Below, piece after piece: positions 24,215 to 33,226 of a stretch of 64,000 nucleotides of DNA. The notes beneath the pieces are model-generated. The model was given only the letters and a program-made list of their open reading frames with translations. It had not been told where the DNA came from and did no database searches. The position numbers and the translations under genes are program-made. The DNA comes from Geosporobacter ferrireducens (GTDB lineage: Bacteria > Bacillota > Clostridia > Peptostreptococcales > Thermotaleaceae). Where the stretch lies: the NCBI RefSeq assembly GCF_001750685.1, contig NZ_CP017269.1, positions 2,459,416 through 2,523,415 of the forward strand, written 5' to 3'. Numbering within the stretch: position 1 is the stretch's first letter; the number at the start of each line of letters is the position of its first letter.

Positions 24215-26494
24215 TCAATATCTTAGGTTTCGAATACTGTTTAACCCTTTATAGACTGCCGCAGCCAACTCTGCCATGGTAGCTTCTTCCTGTGGCCTAA
24301 ATAAACCATCGCTTCCGCCCACAAGCTCCAATCCTTTGCAAAGAGCAATATATCCGATTTTATCAGGACTTACCTTGTCTGCATCCTTGAATGGCAGGAT
24401 ATAAATATCTTTTATCTTTGCCAGGTTTTCCATTTGCATTAATCTAACCAGAAGTACGGCCATCTCTTCACGGGTGATCACAGCTTCCCCGTCAAATTCA
24501 ACTGTTTTATTCTCAAGCAGGCCGTAACGTACTGCCATCTGCAGTTCTCTATAATTGGTATCAGACTTGCTGATGTTTGTAAACTTCAGATCCTCTGCTT
24601 CCTGGGTCATATATACTCTTCCCCTGGCAGAAATCAGCATTTTTATGGCTTCCATTCTAGTGATTTTTTTATCCGGGTCAAAAGTTTTTGCGTCAATGAT
24701 TCCTTGTGAAGCCAGTACGCTCAATTCTTTTTCTGCCCAGTGCCCCTTGATCTTATCTTTAAATTCACTTCCGTTTTCTTTGATTTCCTCTCCGTTGTAA
24801 TCTACAAACTTACCGGTAAATGCATCCATTTGAACAAATGGATAAGCGGTATTTTTTGCCTTCAAACGGTAAACCAGCTTTGTCTGCAAGTTTGGATTTT
24901 CTGGATTCTCTGACATGTCAAACATCGTATAAATTAACTGTGGCTCATGGTTTTCCAAATACATCTTTAGGGCCGCGTCACTTCCTATGGCCCCTTGGGC
25001 AGTTTGGAAGATCAAATCCTCATTCCAGCTGCTTCTAATTTCCCTCATTTGACCTGTTTTCACATCCACGCTTACCGAAATGTTATCTTGACTGTAAGGG
25101 ATTCCATTAATCAATCTTGGGAAATAGAAATAATAATACTGTTCCTGTACGAGCTTGCCATTAACGTAATGATCATTCTTTATATAGGTTTGTTCTGTTT
25201 TGATATTCTTAATTTTTTCAGGGAAGTAGGTCCCAACCGCTTCGATGGCCTTATCATATGCAGCTTCCCAATCCAGCTTTGGTTCAAATGCTTCTGTTTC
25301 TGGACCATACCAGTAGTGACTGTACATGGCAATCAGTTCTTCGGTAAGGGCATTGATGGTGATGGTGCCGCCCTCATCATATCTTCGGGCACTATCTTTT
25401 TTTACAAATTGGCCTGACCAAGCCTTGTTTCCAGAAGTCTCCCAATAATTTTCTCCCGATAGGTAGCGCATGGACTCAATCTCATAGCCCTCACCCATCG
25501 CTTGCTTCAAAATCTCCTCCATAATCTTAGCTGCACGATCTTTATCAATCTCTTTTTCCTGCTTTACAACGGGTTTCGCACCCTTTAAAATATCTTCCTT
25601 CTGCTTCTGGGTAATATCCTTGATCTTCTCCTGAATGGTGCTTTGGCCCCTCCAGTTCAGCATAACGCCTTCTTTTGCATCTACAACATACCCATTCATA
25701 TAGCTCGGAGCATAAACCAGCTTCGCCCGCTCAACCTTTTGGTCATAGAAATTTGGATCTTTTCTCTGGGGCAGGTAAGATAACTCCATTTTCACATTTT
25801 TTGCTAAAATTTCTGCTGCCTTCTCCTCTCCAATTACACCTTGCTTAGAGGGTACATTTAACGCATCATACCAACGGCAGCTGTAAGAAGAAATGCTCCC
25901 TTTAATCCCGTCTACTTCTACGTTTATGTAATTTCTTTCAAATTCTATGTCGTTTACCATACGTACATACCGGAAGTAGTAATTTCTCGGGTAATATCCT
26001 CCATAGTACATATTCATAGAATCTTCTACTTCTTTAACCTCTTTAAACTCCTTAGGATTAATTTTCTGAAGAAAGTCTACGGCAATCTTTTTCGCTTCTT
26101 CCTCAGTGATGGCTGCCACTGCAGGCTGCTCTTGGCCAAATAGGTATTCGTGCCGGTTAATATCGAGTACCTTACCTGTAGTTCCATCTACTACAGCACG
26201 GATATGCAGTCCTCTGTCACCACCGCTGTAATCCCAATAGATTTCCCAGATAGGATTCCCCGGGAGATCATAGTCTTTTCGCAGTTCATATCTGCTTTGG
26301 AATTTTTTATCATCGATTTCTTGCTTAAAATATTCCGTTAGCACCTTTTCTGCTGCAGCCTTCGCCTCATCCTTTGAAATCCCTGCGTTCATTTCTGGCT
26401 GCCCGTTGTTCTTCTCTTCTGCAAAGGCTGGAGCTATTGTCCCTAACACAAGAATAAGAACAATCAACATGGCAAGTATTCTCTTTGCTGTCAT
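24215..26494 (-). CDS. YcdB/PepSY-domain S-layer homology protein (paralogue 1)
   Basis: The 759-residue exported protein has a signal peptide (RILAMLIVLILVLGTIAPAFA). Four PepSY/YcdB-type modules follow, each with an ISKDEAK/ITEEEAK helix and a tyrosine-rich beta sheet. Three SLH domains (about 580-759) open with FKDKIKGHWAEKELSVLASQ. The SLH part should hold it on the cell wall polymer. PepSY domains are often linked to inhibition of extracellular proteases, but no partner protease is seen nearby. It is a close paralogue of the next gene upstream, with the same domain order, so they arose by tandem duplication. The ribosome site is AGGAGGTG. Confidence 0.88.
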   Translation of the reverse strand: MTAKRILAMLIVLILVLGTIAPAFAEEKNNGQPEMNAGISKDEAKAAAEKVLTEYFKQEIDDKKFQSRYELRKDYDLPGNPIWEIYWDYSGGDRGLHIRAVVDGTTGKVLDINRHEYLFGQEQPAVAAITEEEAKKIAVDFLQKINPKEFKEVKEVEDSMNMYYGGYYPRNYYFRYVRMVNDIEFERNYINVEVDGIKGSISSYSCRWYDALNVPSKQGVIGEEKAAEILAKNVKMELSYLPQRKDPNFYDQKVERAKLVYAPSYMNGYVVDAKEGVMLNWRGQSTIQEKIKDITQKQKEDILKGAKPVVKQEKEIDKDRAAKIMEEILKQAMGEGYEIESMRYLSGENYWETSGNKAWSGQFVKKDSARRYDEGGTITINALTEELIAMYSHYWYGPETEAFEPKLDWEAAYDKAIEAVGTYFPEKIKNIKTEQTYIKNDHYVNGKLVQEQYYYFYFPRLINGIPYSQDNISVSVDVKTGQMREIRSSWNEDLIFQTAQGAIGSDAALKMYLENHEPQLIYTMFDMSENPENPNLQTKLVYRLKAKNTAYPFVQMDAFTGKFVDYNGEEIKENGSEFKDKIKGHWAEKELSVLASQGIIDAKTFDPDKKITRMEAIKMLISARGRVYMTQEAEDLKFTNISKSDTNYRELQMAVRYGLLENKTVEFDGEAVITREEMAVLLVRLMQMENLAKIKDIYILPFKDADKVSPDKIGYIALCKGLELVGGSDGLFRPQEEATMAELAAAVYKGLNSIRNLRY

Positions 26495-26523
26495 ATAGAC
26501 ACCTCCTGAAAAAAATAAAATAT

Positions 26524-26567
26524 CGATACAGAATATCCGATTGAATTCAATCGGATATTCTGTATCG
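26524..26567. terminator. Perfect 44-bp palindrome, probable terminator between the paralogues
   Basis: The arms are 22 bp without a mismatch, centred on GAATTC; the left arm begins CGATACAGAATATCCGATTG. On the minus strand it follows the upstream paralogue stop by 10 nt and leads into ATATTTTATTTTTTT. It is far longer than a normal terminator stem. Confidence 0.75.
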
Positions 26568-26577
26568 TTAAAAACGC

Positions 26578-28995
26578 TTATCTATTGATATTTCCCAGCG
26601 CCTTATATACCATAGCGGCAGCTTCTGCCATAGTAGTCTCATCCTTAGGCCTAAAGTTTGTATCTTCACCCAATAAGCCTAAGCCTTTACAAATTGCCAC
26701 ATACCCCACATATTCCGGGGTGATATCCCCTTGGTCCTTGAAGAATACGTTGAAAATATCCTTGCCCTGTGCCAAGGCATCATATTTTAGCATTTTTACC
26801 ATCATCACCGCTAATTCCTCACGGTTGACAGCTGCATCACCATCAAATTTACCTTCTTTGTTTTCGATGATTCCATAGCGCATCGCCATATGGATGAACC
26901 GATAGTCATCACTGTCCTCGCTGACATCAGAGAATTTCAGCTTATCTGCAGCTTCTTTAACTGGATAATAATAATCCATTCCTCTGGCTTTTACAAGCAT
27001 CTTTACCGCTTCCAGCTTGCTGAGTTCTGCATCGGGCTTAAAAGTATTTTTGTCAATGATCCCTTGCTGTGCCAGCAGCTTCGCACTTCTTTCTATCCAA
27101 TGGCCCTTGATCAAGCTGTCAAAATCATTTACAGCATCAATCGGTATTGTTTTCCCATTATAATCCATCATATTTCCAGATACCGCATCAATCATCATAT
27201 AAGGATTATAAGGAGCCTTTTTCGGCGCAATTCTATATACTAATTTTGTATCGAAAACAGGATTCTGATAATCATTGTTGGTATTGAAACGATAGTAGGC
27301 TAACTCTAATTCATTTACTTTAAACAGTGTATCCTTTGCTGCATCTTTAGAAATTGCCTGCCCGGTAGATGGGAACCTTAGGTCTTCCTGCCATCTTGCA
27401 TTAAAATACTGTACCTTCCCTGTTCTGTTATTAAAACTAATACTGATTTGATTTTCTTCGTAAATTGCACCATTAACTTTTCTTGGGAAGGTGAAATAGT
27501 ATTCCATCGGCGGAATCACTTTGCCGTCCACCATCTCTTGGTAAACTACATTGGCCTGCTCCGTTCTGACGCTTTTGATCTTTCCCGGATGATACTTTTC
27601 AATCATTTCAACAGCCTTTGCATATGCTTCTTCCCAAGTTAGAGCCGGCTCAAAAGACTGACCGTAAGGCCCTTCATAATACTGCCAATTATTCAGGGCC
27701 AATATTTCTTCTGTAACTGCATCGATCATGACCCTGCCGTTCATAGGCATAATGCCCAGTTTAGCATCGGTTGCCTTGCTGTCTTTATTTTCCATGCTAA
27801 ATTCTATGTTCCAAGCTTTTCTTCCGGCACTTTCCCAATAACCGTCTCCTTCAACATAGTTGGTGCTGTTAATCTTCACACCGTCACCAAACTCTGCCTT
27901 TAGAACTGCTGCTGCTGCTTTTTCTGCTTCTTCTTTTGTCAACTCTTTATCTCTTTTTACAATCGGTTTGGCCTTTTTGTAAATGTCATCAATCTGTTTT
28001 TCAGTCAGGCTTGCAAATTTCACCTGCTGATCCTGTTCTTTTCCATTCCATCCAATCATTTTTCCAGTCTTGGCATCTACCATATCTGCAAAATTATAAG
28101 TAGCACGATAGGCCAGCTTTACGCTTTTCGGTACCGGTTCGTATCTGAATTGGTCCCGGATCGGGAAATAAATCAGTTCCATATTCATATTGTCACGGTA
28201 AATCTTAGTAGCCTCTTCCACGCTCTTAATACCGTCTTTTTTCGGCAGATTCGGGAGGCTTTTATCCCAACGGTAACCAAAATTCCGAACTTCTCCGGTA
28301 GCCCCGTCGATGCCTACATTGATATAGTTGGCATCATATTTCGTTCCCTCATGTACTCTCTGGTAATTAAAATTATAAAATACCGGATAGGATCCGCCAT
28401 ACATGTCCCGGTAGTAATCATCATAATTATCCATTAATTTTGTCTGTTCCAAAATTCCCGGAACAATCTTTTTAGCAAATTCCTCCGCCTTTTTTTGGGC
28501 TTCTTCCCTGGTAATCGTTGTTACCTTTGCGCCTTGCTCGTTATATTTGCCGCCGTCTTTGTTCATTTCCAGGATTTCGCCTGTATTTGCATCAATGGTG
28601 ATTCCTGCATAGAAATATTCCATATGATCATTATAGTTCCAATTCATCGCCCATACATACCGGTCGGGGCTATTCCAATCTTTTCGATACTCTGTACTGG
28701 TTTGATATTTTTTATCCTCCACTGTTATGCCGAAGTAATCCTTTAAAGCTTTTTTGCCTGCTTCCAATGCTTTTTCTTTACTGATGTCTGCCTTTTCGTC
28801 CGAGACAGCTGCTGCATTTTTTACTTCCTCAACACCTGTAATGGTTACGTTTACCGGTCCCGCTACCGCGTTACGTGTTGTCACTGCTCTTGTCATTTCA
28901 ACCGCTGTTGCTGGCTGATCTGCGAAGGCAGGAAGCGTTGGTCCCGCAACCATAGCAGTAGCAAGAACAAATACAAGGCTTTTTCTTTTTACCAT
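26578..28995 (-). CDS. YcdB/PepSY-domain S-layer homology protein (paralogue 2)
   Basis: The 805-residue exported protein repeats the layout of its downstream neighbour: signal peptide (LVFVLATAMVAGPTLPAFA), several PepSY/YcdB modules and three C-terminal SLH domains (LIKGHWIERSAKLLAQQGII onward). It is about 45 residues longer, mainly at the N-terminus. ATG 28995 or the ATG just before it lies behind GGAGGGG; frames starting further upstream are not supported. An ECF-sigma-type promoter is seen 185 bp upstream. The protein is expected on the cell surface and could respond to envelope stress. Confidence 0.88.
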   Translation of the reverse strand: MVKRKSLVFVLATAMVAGPTLPAFADQPATAVEMTRAVTTRNAVAGPVNVTITGVEEVKNAAAVSDEKADISKEKALEAGKKALKDYFGITVEDKKYQTSTEYRKDWNSPDRYVWAMNWNYNDHMEYFYAGITIDANTGEILEMNKDGGKYNEQGAKVTTITREEAQKKAEEFAKKIVPGILEQTKLMDNYDDYYRDMYGGSYPVFYNFNYQRVHEGTKYDANYINVGIDGATGEVRNFGYRWDKSLPNLPKKDGIKSVEEATKIYRDNMNMELIYFPIRDQFRYEPVPKSVKLAYRATYNFADMVDAKTGKMIGWNGKEQDQQVKFASLTEKQIDDIYKKAKPIVKRDKELTKEEAEKAAAAVLKAEFGDGVKINSTNYVEGDGYWESAGRKAWNIEFSMENKDSKATDAKLGIMPMNGRVMIDAVTEEILALNNWQYYEGPYGQSFEPALTWEEAYAKAVEMIEKYHPGKIKSVRTEQANVVYQEMVDGKVIPPMEYYFTFPRKVNGAIYEENQISISFNNRTGKVQYFNARWQEDLRFPSTGQAISKDAAKDTLFKVNELELAYYRFNTNNDYQNPVFDTKLVYRIAPKKAPYNPYMMIDAVSGNMMDYNGKTIPIDAVNDFDSLIKGHWIERSAKLLAQQGIIDKNTFKPDAELSKLEAVKMLVKARGMDYYYPVKEAADKLKFSDVSEDSDDYRFIHMAMRYGIIENKEGKFDGDAAVNREELAVMMVKMLKYDALAQGKDIFNVFFKDQGDITPEYVGYVAICKGLGLLGEDTNFRPKDETTMAEAAAMVYKALGNINR

Positions 28996-29179
28996 CATGA
29001 CCCCTCCATTTTTGTTTCTTTTGACTTGGTAATTCTTCATGGTTTTTATACCCTAATCCCTAAAGCTTAAAGCTATTTTCTCATTCGTTGGATTTATCTT
29101 TCTTTTCGCTTGAATGAATCACCTTGCTTTCTGCGAAAAATTGTTTTTATTACTATGAAATGGTTTACCTGTATATAAA

Positions 29180-29208
29180 TAGACGTATAAACACTAGAAA
29201 AAGTTTCA
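29180..29208 (-). promoter_or_regulatory. ECF-sigma-type promoter before PepSY-SLH paralogue 2
   Basis: On the minus strand TGAAAC is followed after 17 bp by CGTCTA, the -35/-10 pattern of extracytoplasmic-function sigma factors such as B. subtilis sigma-W/M/X. The region also matches the promoter at 39145-39173 outside these boxes. The remaining part of 28996-29424 holds only a REP-like repeat and a terminator. Confidence 0.7.
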
Positions 29209-29329
29209 TAAAAAACGAGGTTTTTCCAAAAAAAATCGTGGTAATTTGTTCCATATATATTTTATCATATCCTATAGAAAATATCGGTATTTTCTGATTT
29301 ATTCTATATAGAAATTTTAATTTACATTA

Positions 29330-29380
29330 TGAGACATGGGGACGCACCTCTCCTACATCGAAGAACTTCCCCATGTCTCA
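29330..29380. repeat. REP-like element, GAGACATGGGGAC family, second copy
   Basis: TGAGACATGGGGACGCACCT opens and TTCCCCATGTCTCA closes the palindrome. It differs from the copy at 10480-10530 at only a few positions, mainly in the loop. Confidence 0.7.
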
Positions 29381-29388
29381 CAAACTTG

Positions 29389-29420
29389 AAAAAATACCGG
29401 AGTTTTCTCCGGTATTTTTA
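29389..29420. terminator. Bidirectional terminator after arcC
   Basis: AAAATACCGGAG and CTCCGGTATTTT form a 12-bp stem with a TTTT loop, flanked by A-rich and T-rich runs. It lies just after the arcC stop. Confidence 0.85.
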
Positions 29421-29424
29421 AATA

Positions 29425-30369
29425 TTACCCTATGATTACTGTACCTGTTTTCCCTTGAATCCCTTCTTTTGCTTTTCCCAAAGAGGTAATCAACGCTTTT
29501 CTTCCTGGCTTGGAGGCAACAAACTTCATGGCCGCTTTTACTTTCGGCAGCATAGAACCTGGCGCAAAATGCCCTTCTTCGACATACTGCTGCGCATCCG
29601 CGATGGTCATAAGGTCCAAATCTTTCTGGTTTGGTTTATTGAAGTTGATCGATACCTTTTCAACGGCGGTCAATATAATCAGATAATCCGCATCTAGGAT
29701 TTCTGCAATTTTCTCTGATGCAAAGTCCTTATCGATAACTGCAGGTACCCCTTCCAATACACCATTTCCCTTATTTATTACCGGTACACCGCCACCGCCT
29801 ACAGTGATCACCACATGGCCTGCATCTACCAGTGTCTTTACAATCGGTGCTTCTACCACATCTACAGGCTCTGGAGATGCAACCACTCTTCTCCAACCTC
29901 TCCCTGCATCTTCCTTCATCACATAACCCTTTTCATTTTGCAGGAATTCTGCTTCTTCTTCAGAGAAGAAAGAGCCCACTGGCTTTGTAGGATTCTTGAA
30001 TCCAGGATCTTCTTTATCTACTACTACCTGGGTTACGATCGCCGCTACATTCTTCTCCAGCCCTCTATGCAGCATCTCTTCACGAATCGCTTGCTGGAGA
30101 TGGTATCCGATATACCCTTGGCTCATAGCACCACATTCAGGAAAAGGCATGGTTGGCACACCTGCTGCTGCCTCATAGGTGGCCACGATTTGCCCTACCT
30201 GAGGGCCATTTCCATGGGCAATAATTAATTCATGTCCGTCTTCTATTAGATCAACTAAGGGTTTCGCAGTTTCTTTTGCTGTTATCAACTGGGCTTCTGC
30301 GGTTGTATCCTTGGGATCCGCCTGCAGGGCATTTCCGCCAAGGGCAATAACTACTCTGTCCTTTTTCAT
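29425..30369 (-). CDS. arcC: Carbamate kinase
   Basis: ArcC transfers the phosphate of carbamoyl phosphate to ADP, the ATP-yielding last step of the arginine deiminase pathway. This 314-residue protein has the family start VVIALGGNALQ, ELIIAHGNGPQVGQI, HVVITVGGGGVPVI and a C-terminal APGSMLPKVKAAMKFV. The length is typical. It is the last gene of the arcA-argF-arcC series (30-bp gap to the transcarbamylase gene) and ends at a strong terminator. Confidence 0.96.
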   Translation of the reverse strand: MKKDRVVIALGGNALQADPKDTTAEAQLITAKETAKPLVDLIEDGHELIIAHGNGPQVGQIVATYEAAAGVPTMPFPECGAMSQGYIGYHLQQAIREEMLHRGLEKNVAAIVTQVVVDKEDPGFKNPTKPVGSFFSEEEAEFLQNEKGYVMKEDAGRGWRRVVASPEPVDVVEAPIVKTLVDAGHVVITVGGGGVPVINKGNGVLEGVPAVIDKDFASEKIAEILDADYLIILTAVEKVSINFNKPNQKDLDLMTIADAQQYVEEGHFAPGSMLPKVKAAMKFVASKPGRKALITSLGKAKEGIQGKTGTVIIG

Positions 30370-30399
30370 GCTGTTCCCCCCTTACTTTGTTTCGATTTT

Positions 30400-31395
30400 C
30401 TATGCCATGGTTGCAACCATTACTGCTTTAATGGTGTGTAATCGATTCTCAGCTTCATCAAATACTTTAGAATATCTGCTTCTAAATACCTCATCGGTTA
30501 CTTCCATTTCCTTTAATCCATACTTCTCATAGACCTCTTTTCCAACCTTTGTCTCAAGGTCGTGGAAGGCTGGCAAGCAGTGTAAAAAAATCACATCCGG
30601 GTTGTCTGTTTTCTGAAGCATTTCCATATTTACCTGGTATGGACGAAGCAGCTTAATTCTTTCCTCAAATTGATCTTCTTCTCCCATGGATACCCAAACA
30701 TCTGTGTAAATGACATCGGCACCTTTTACCGCTTCGTCGATATTTTCAATTAACTCTATAACTGCACCCGTTTCCTTTGCAACTTCTCTCATTTCTGCAA
30801 CTAAGCTTTCTTCAGGGAACAATTCTTTCGGTGCACAAGCAACGAAATGCATACCCATCTTTGCAGCACCGATTAATAATGCATTGCCCATATTGTTTCT
30901 GGCGTCTCCTGCATAAACCATTTTCACCTTATTCAACGCCTTTGGTATATGCTCCATAACAGTCAGCAGGTCCGCCAAGATTTGCGTTGGATGATCTGCA
31001 TCCGTCAATCCATTCCATACGGGTACACCTGAATGTTCTGCCAAAAGCTCCACTGTTTTTTGGGCGAATCCTCTAAATTCAATACCGTCGTACATTCTGC
31101 CCAATACCTTCGCTGTATCCTCTAAAGATTCTTTTTTGCCCATTTGGCTGTCATTGGAGCTTAGGAATGTAACACCAGCGCCCTCATCCATTGCCGCTAC
31201 TTCGAAGGCGCATCTTGTTCTAGTAGACGCCTTTTCGAAAAGCAGCACAACATTTTTTCCTGCCAATAATTTTTCTTTACCGCCGATTCTTTTCTTATTT
31301 TTTAAATCCTTGGATAGCTCTAACAAATACCTGATTTCTTCCGGTGTAAAATCCTTTAATGTTAAAAAGCTTCTTCCTTTTAAATTTACTGCCAT
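30400..31395 (-). CDS. argF: Ornithine carbamoyltransferase (probably catabolic)
   Basis: The 331-residue enzyme interconverts citrulline plus phosphate with ornithine plus carbamoyl phosphate. [16 protein letters not shown] carries the STRT carbamoyl-phosphate motif. [19 protein letters not shown] and [12 protein letters not shown] (HCLP ornithine motif) are diagnostic. The position between arcA and arcC says it runs in the catabolic direction, where arcB would also be an apt symbol. ATG 31395 lies behind GGAGGAA. Confidence 0.95.
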   Translation of the reverse strand: MAVNLKGRSFLTLKDFTPEEIRYLLELSKDLKNKKRIGGKEKLLAGKNVVLLFEKASTRTRCAFEVAAMDEGAGVTFLSSNDSQMGKKESLEDTAKVLGRMYDGIEFRGFAQKTVELLAEHSGVPVWNGLTDADHPTQILADLLTVMEHIPKALNKVKMVYAGDARNNMGNALLIGAAKMGMHFVACAPKELFPEESLVAEMREVAKETGAVIELIENIDEAVKGADVIYTDVWVSMGEEDQFEERIKLLRPYQVNMEMLQKTDNPDVIFLHCLPAFHDLETKVGKEVYEKYGLKEMEVTDEVFRSRYSKVFDEAENRLHTIKAVMVATMA

Positions 31396-31474
31396 GGGTC
31401 TATTCCTCCTTCATAAATATAAATAATTCATAAACAGTTTTCTTTAAACAGCCTTTTTTTATACCCATATTGCT

Positions 31475-32704
31475 TTACAGATCTTCCCGCACTAAGGGCA
31501 TGCTCATGCAGCGTGGGCCCCCTCTGCCTCGTACCAGCTCAGAACCCTCAATTTCAATTACTTTAATCCCATGCTTTCTGAGGGTCTCATTAGAAGCTTC
31601 ATTTCGATCATAGGTTATCACAACGCCCGGCGCAATGGCAAGGGTATTGGTACTATCGTTCCACTGCTCTCTCGCAGCAGTGACCTCATCTCCGCCACCG
31701 CTTTGGATCAAGTCAATGGCTGATAGGTTTAAGGTTTCTTTTAGGGCACTTTGTAAATCCGGCAGTACTTCTACCTTTGGATGCGTCTTCCCCGGACTCA
31801 GGCGAAACACTCTTAGTTTTTCTTCAACTCCCGGATAAATCGTAAACTTATCATGATCTACCATCGTAAACACAGTGTCCAGGTGCATATACGCCCTCGT
31901 AAAGGGAATTTGTACTGCCAATACCTGACGGACCTTTTCATCTTGACTAAAAAGATTGGCAGCTACATCCTCGATTCCCCTTGCAGAAGTTCTTTCACTG
32001 CAGCCAATAGCTACTACATTTTCGCCAAGGACCAGGATATCTCCTCCTTCTAAGCTATATTTTTTATGATAATCATACCATAGAGGCGTAACTTCTTTCT
32101 TGAATGTAGAATGGAAGGTATAAATATATTTTAAAATCATCGTTTCCCGTTCTCTGGCAAACGTATTCATAGAGTTGATGCAAAGGCCATTTCCAATAAC
32201 CGCACCAGGATCTCTGGTAAAGTATAAGTTCGGTAAGGGATTGATATAAAAGGGATATTCTTCTTTGATATAGTCCACCAGTCGTTTGTCTCGAATCGTT
32301 TCTTGAAAATCCTTCTTGTGAAGCCCTGCAATCAGGGTTTCTGCAACCTCTGATGAGGTCTTTTTCATCAAAAACTCTTTGATTTGAGCCTCTAAGTCTG
32401 GATTTGCAATATTACTCTTTTCTAAAACCTCGGCAACCAGCTGCTCCTTAATCTTGTCATCGCGCAAAATTTCTTCCAACATCTCTTCATAGTAGTATAC
32501 TGTACATCCATTGGTCCGTAAGGCGTCTGCAAATCCGTCGTGTTCATTGCGCATCTTTTTCAACCAGGGAATGTCATCGAATAGCAATTCGTGCAAGTAT
32601 TGTGGTGTGATTCTTTCCAGTTCTTTTCCAGGTCGATGCAACATAACGGCTTTCAACTTCCCGATCTCTGATCTAACCTGCAGAAATGGTTTGTTGTCTG
32701 ACAT
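31475..32704 (-). CDS. arcA: Arginine deiminase
   Basis: ArcA hydrolyses arginine to citrulline and ammonia, the first step of arginine fermentation. The 409-residue protein has family motifs VRSEIGKLKAVMLHRPGKEL, YFTRDPGAVIG, HLDTVFTMVD and the C-terminal RGRGGPRCMSMPLVRED, with the catalytic cysteine. ATG 32704 is chosen because GGAGG lies 7 nt before it; the longer frame crosses the likely operator. It heads the arcA-argF-arcC unit. Ammonia release also helps keep internal pH up, and an arginine-box-like site stands upstream. Confidence 0.96.
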   Translation of the reverse strand: MSDNKPFLQVRSEIGKLKAVMLHRPGKELERITPQYLHELLFDDIPWLKKMRNEHDGFADALRTNGCTVYYYEEMLEEILRDDKIKEQLVAEVLEKSNIANPDLEAQIKEFLMKKTSSEVAETLIAGLHKKDFQETIRDKRLVDYIKEEYPFYINPLPNLYFTRDPGAVIGNGLCINSMNTFARERETMILKYIYTFHSTFKKEVTPLWYDYHKKYSLEGGDILVLGENVVAIGCSERTSARGIEDVAANLFSQDEKVRQVLAVQIPFTRAYMHLDTVFTMVDHDKFTIYPGVEEKLRVFRLSPGKTHPKVEVLPDLQSALKETLNLSAIDLIQSGGGDEVTAAREQWNDSTNTLAIAPGVVITYDRNEASNETLRKHGIKVIEIEGSELVRGRGGPRCMSMPLVREDL

Positions 32705-32738
32705 TATTTTGCCTCCTCTCTTATTTTCATCCACGTCC

Positions 32739-32766
32739 ATTCATTTCGGATATGAATAAATTGCAT
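32739..32766. promoter_or_regulatory. ARG-box-like sites upstream of arcA
   Basis: ATTCAT and ATGAAT arms surround TTCGGAT, and TATGAATAAATTGCAT resembles the ArgR/AhrC box TGAATAATTATTCA. Similar half sites occur between arcA and argF (near 31417-31433). ArgR/AhrC control of arc genes is known in other Firmicutes; binding here is inferred. Confidence 0.4.
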
Positions 32767-33066
32767 TTCTAGCTTCAGTATATACAATATTCGGTCTACT
32801 TTCAAGCCAGGCTTTTTCAATACACATAAAGCATTTTCCATTTTTTGTATTTTCTTTGGATATTCATTCATCTTCTTCGAAAAGGCTTTTTTATAACCAT
32901 TTTCACTTTTATTGAAATTTTCTGCAGGTTTTGTATAAATTTCGGAAGCGAAATTTATTTGCATATTGTATAAAAATTTAGAAAAATAAATAAACATTTT
33001 TTTATATATTTGTAATAGTCGATCTATGACTGAGAAATTTAATTTGATATACTTGTTCCTAGTTTC

Positions 33067-33188
33067 TGGCAGACACAGGGCCTGACCTTACAAATAAGCG
33101 CTAATGCAGGGGGCAGCCGCGTGTCATCCCGTATATAACTTAGGGCTTTCCATCACCCATCGACCGTTAAGCCTATGTGCTCCAAAAG
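33067..33188. other. GC-rich, fold-prone intergenic segment with REP-like hairpin
   Basis: GGCAGACACAGGGCCTGACC (33067-33086) is a REP-like hairpin. The next 95 bases are clearly more GC-rich than their surroundings and on the minus strand contain CATAGGCTTAACGGTCGATG, GGGTGATGGAAAGCCC and GCGGCTGCCCCCTGC. It could be an RNA or a relic of a mobile element. It has loose likeness to a decayed c-di-GMP-I core but lacks the GCAAAGCC signature. No gene is seen in 32705-33226. Confidence 0.35.
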
Positions 33189-33190
33189 AA

Positions 33191-33216
33191 AGAGACTGCC
33201 ATTTTAGACAGTCTCC
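33191..33216 (-). terminator. Intrinsic terminator after the NhaC-family gene
   Basis: GAGACTG and CAGTCTC flank a 10-nt loop, and TTTCTTTTGG follows on the minus strand. It separates the antiporter gene from arcA. Confidence 0.75.
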
Positions 33217-33226
33217 ATGAACTTTT

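Noticed and set aside
32704-32997. 97-codon minus-strand frame upstream of arcA
   Set aside because: It covers the arcA control region and ribosome site, has low-complexity AT-rich content and no recognisable protein features.
33087-33188. Second c-di-GMP-I riboswitch before arcA
   Set aside because: GGGTGATGGAAAGCCCTAAG only loosely resembles the core and lacks GACGCAAAGCC and the tetraloop-receptor strand.
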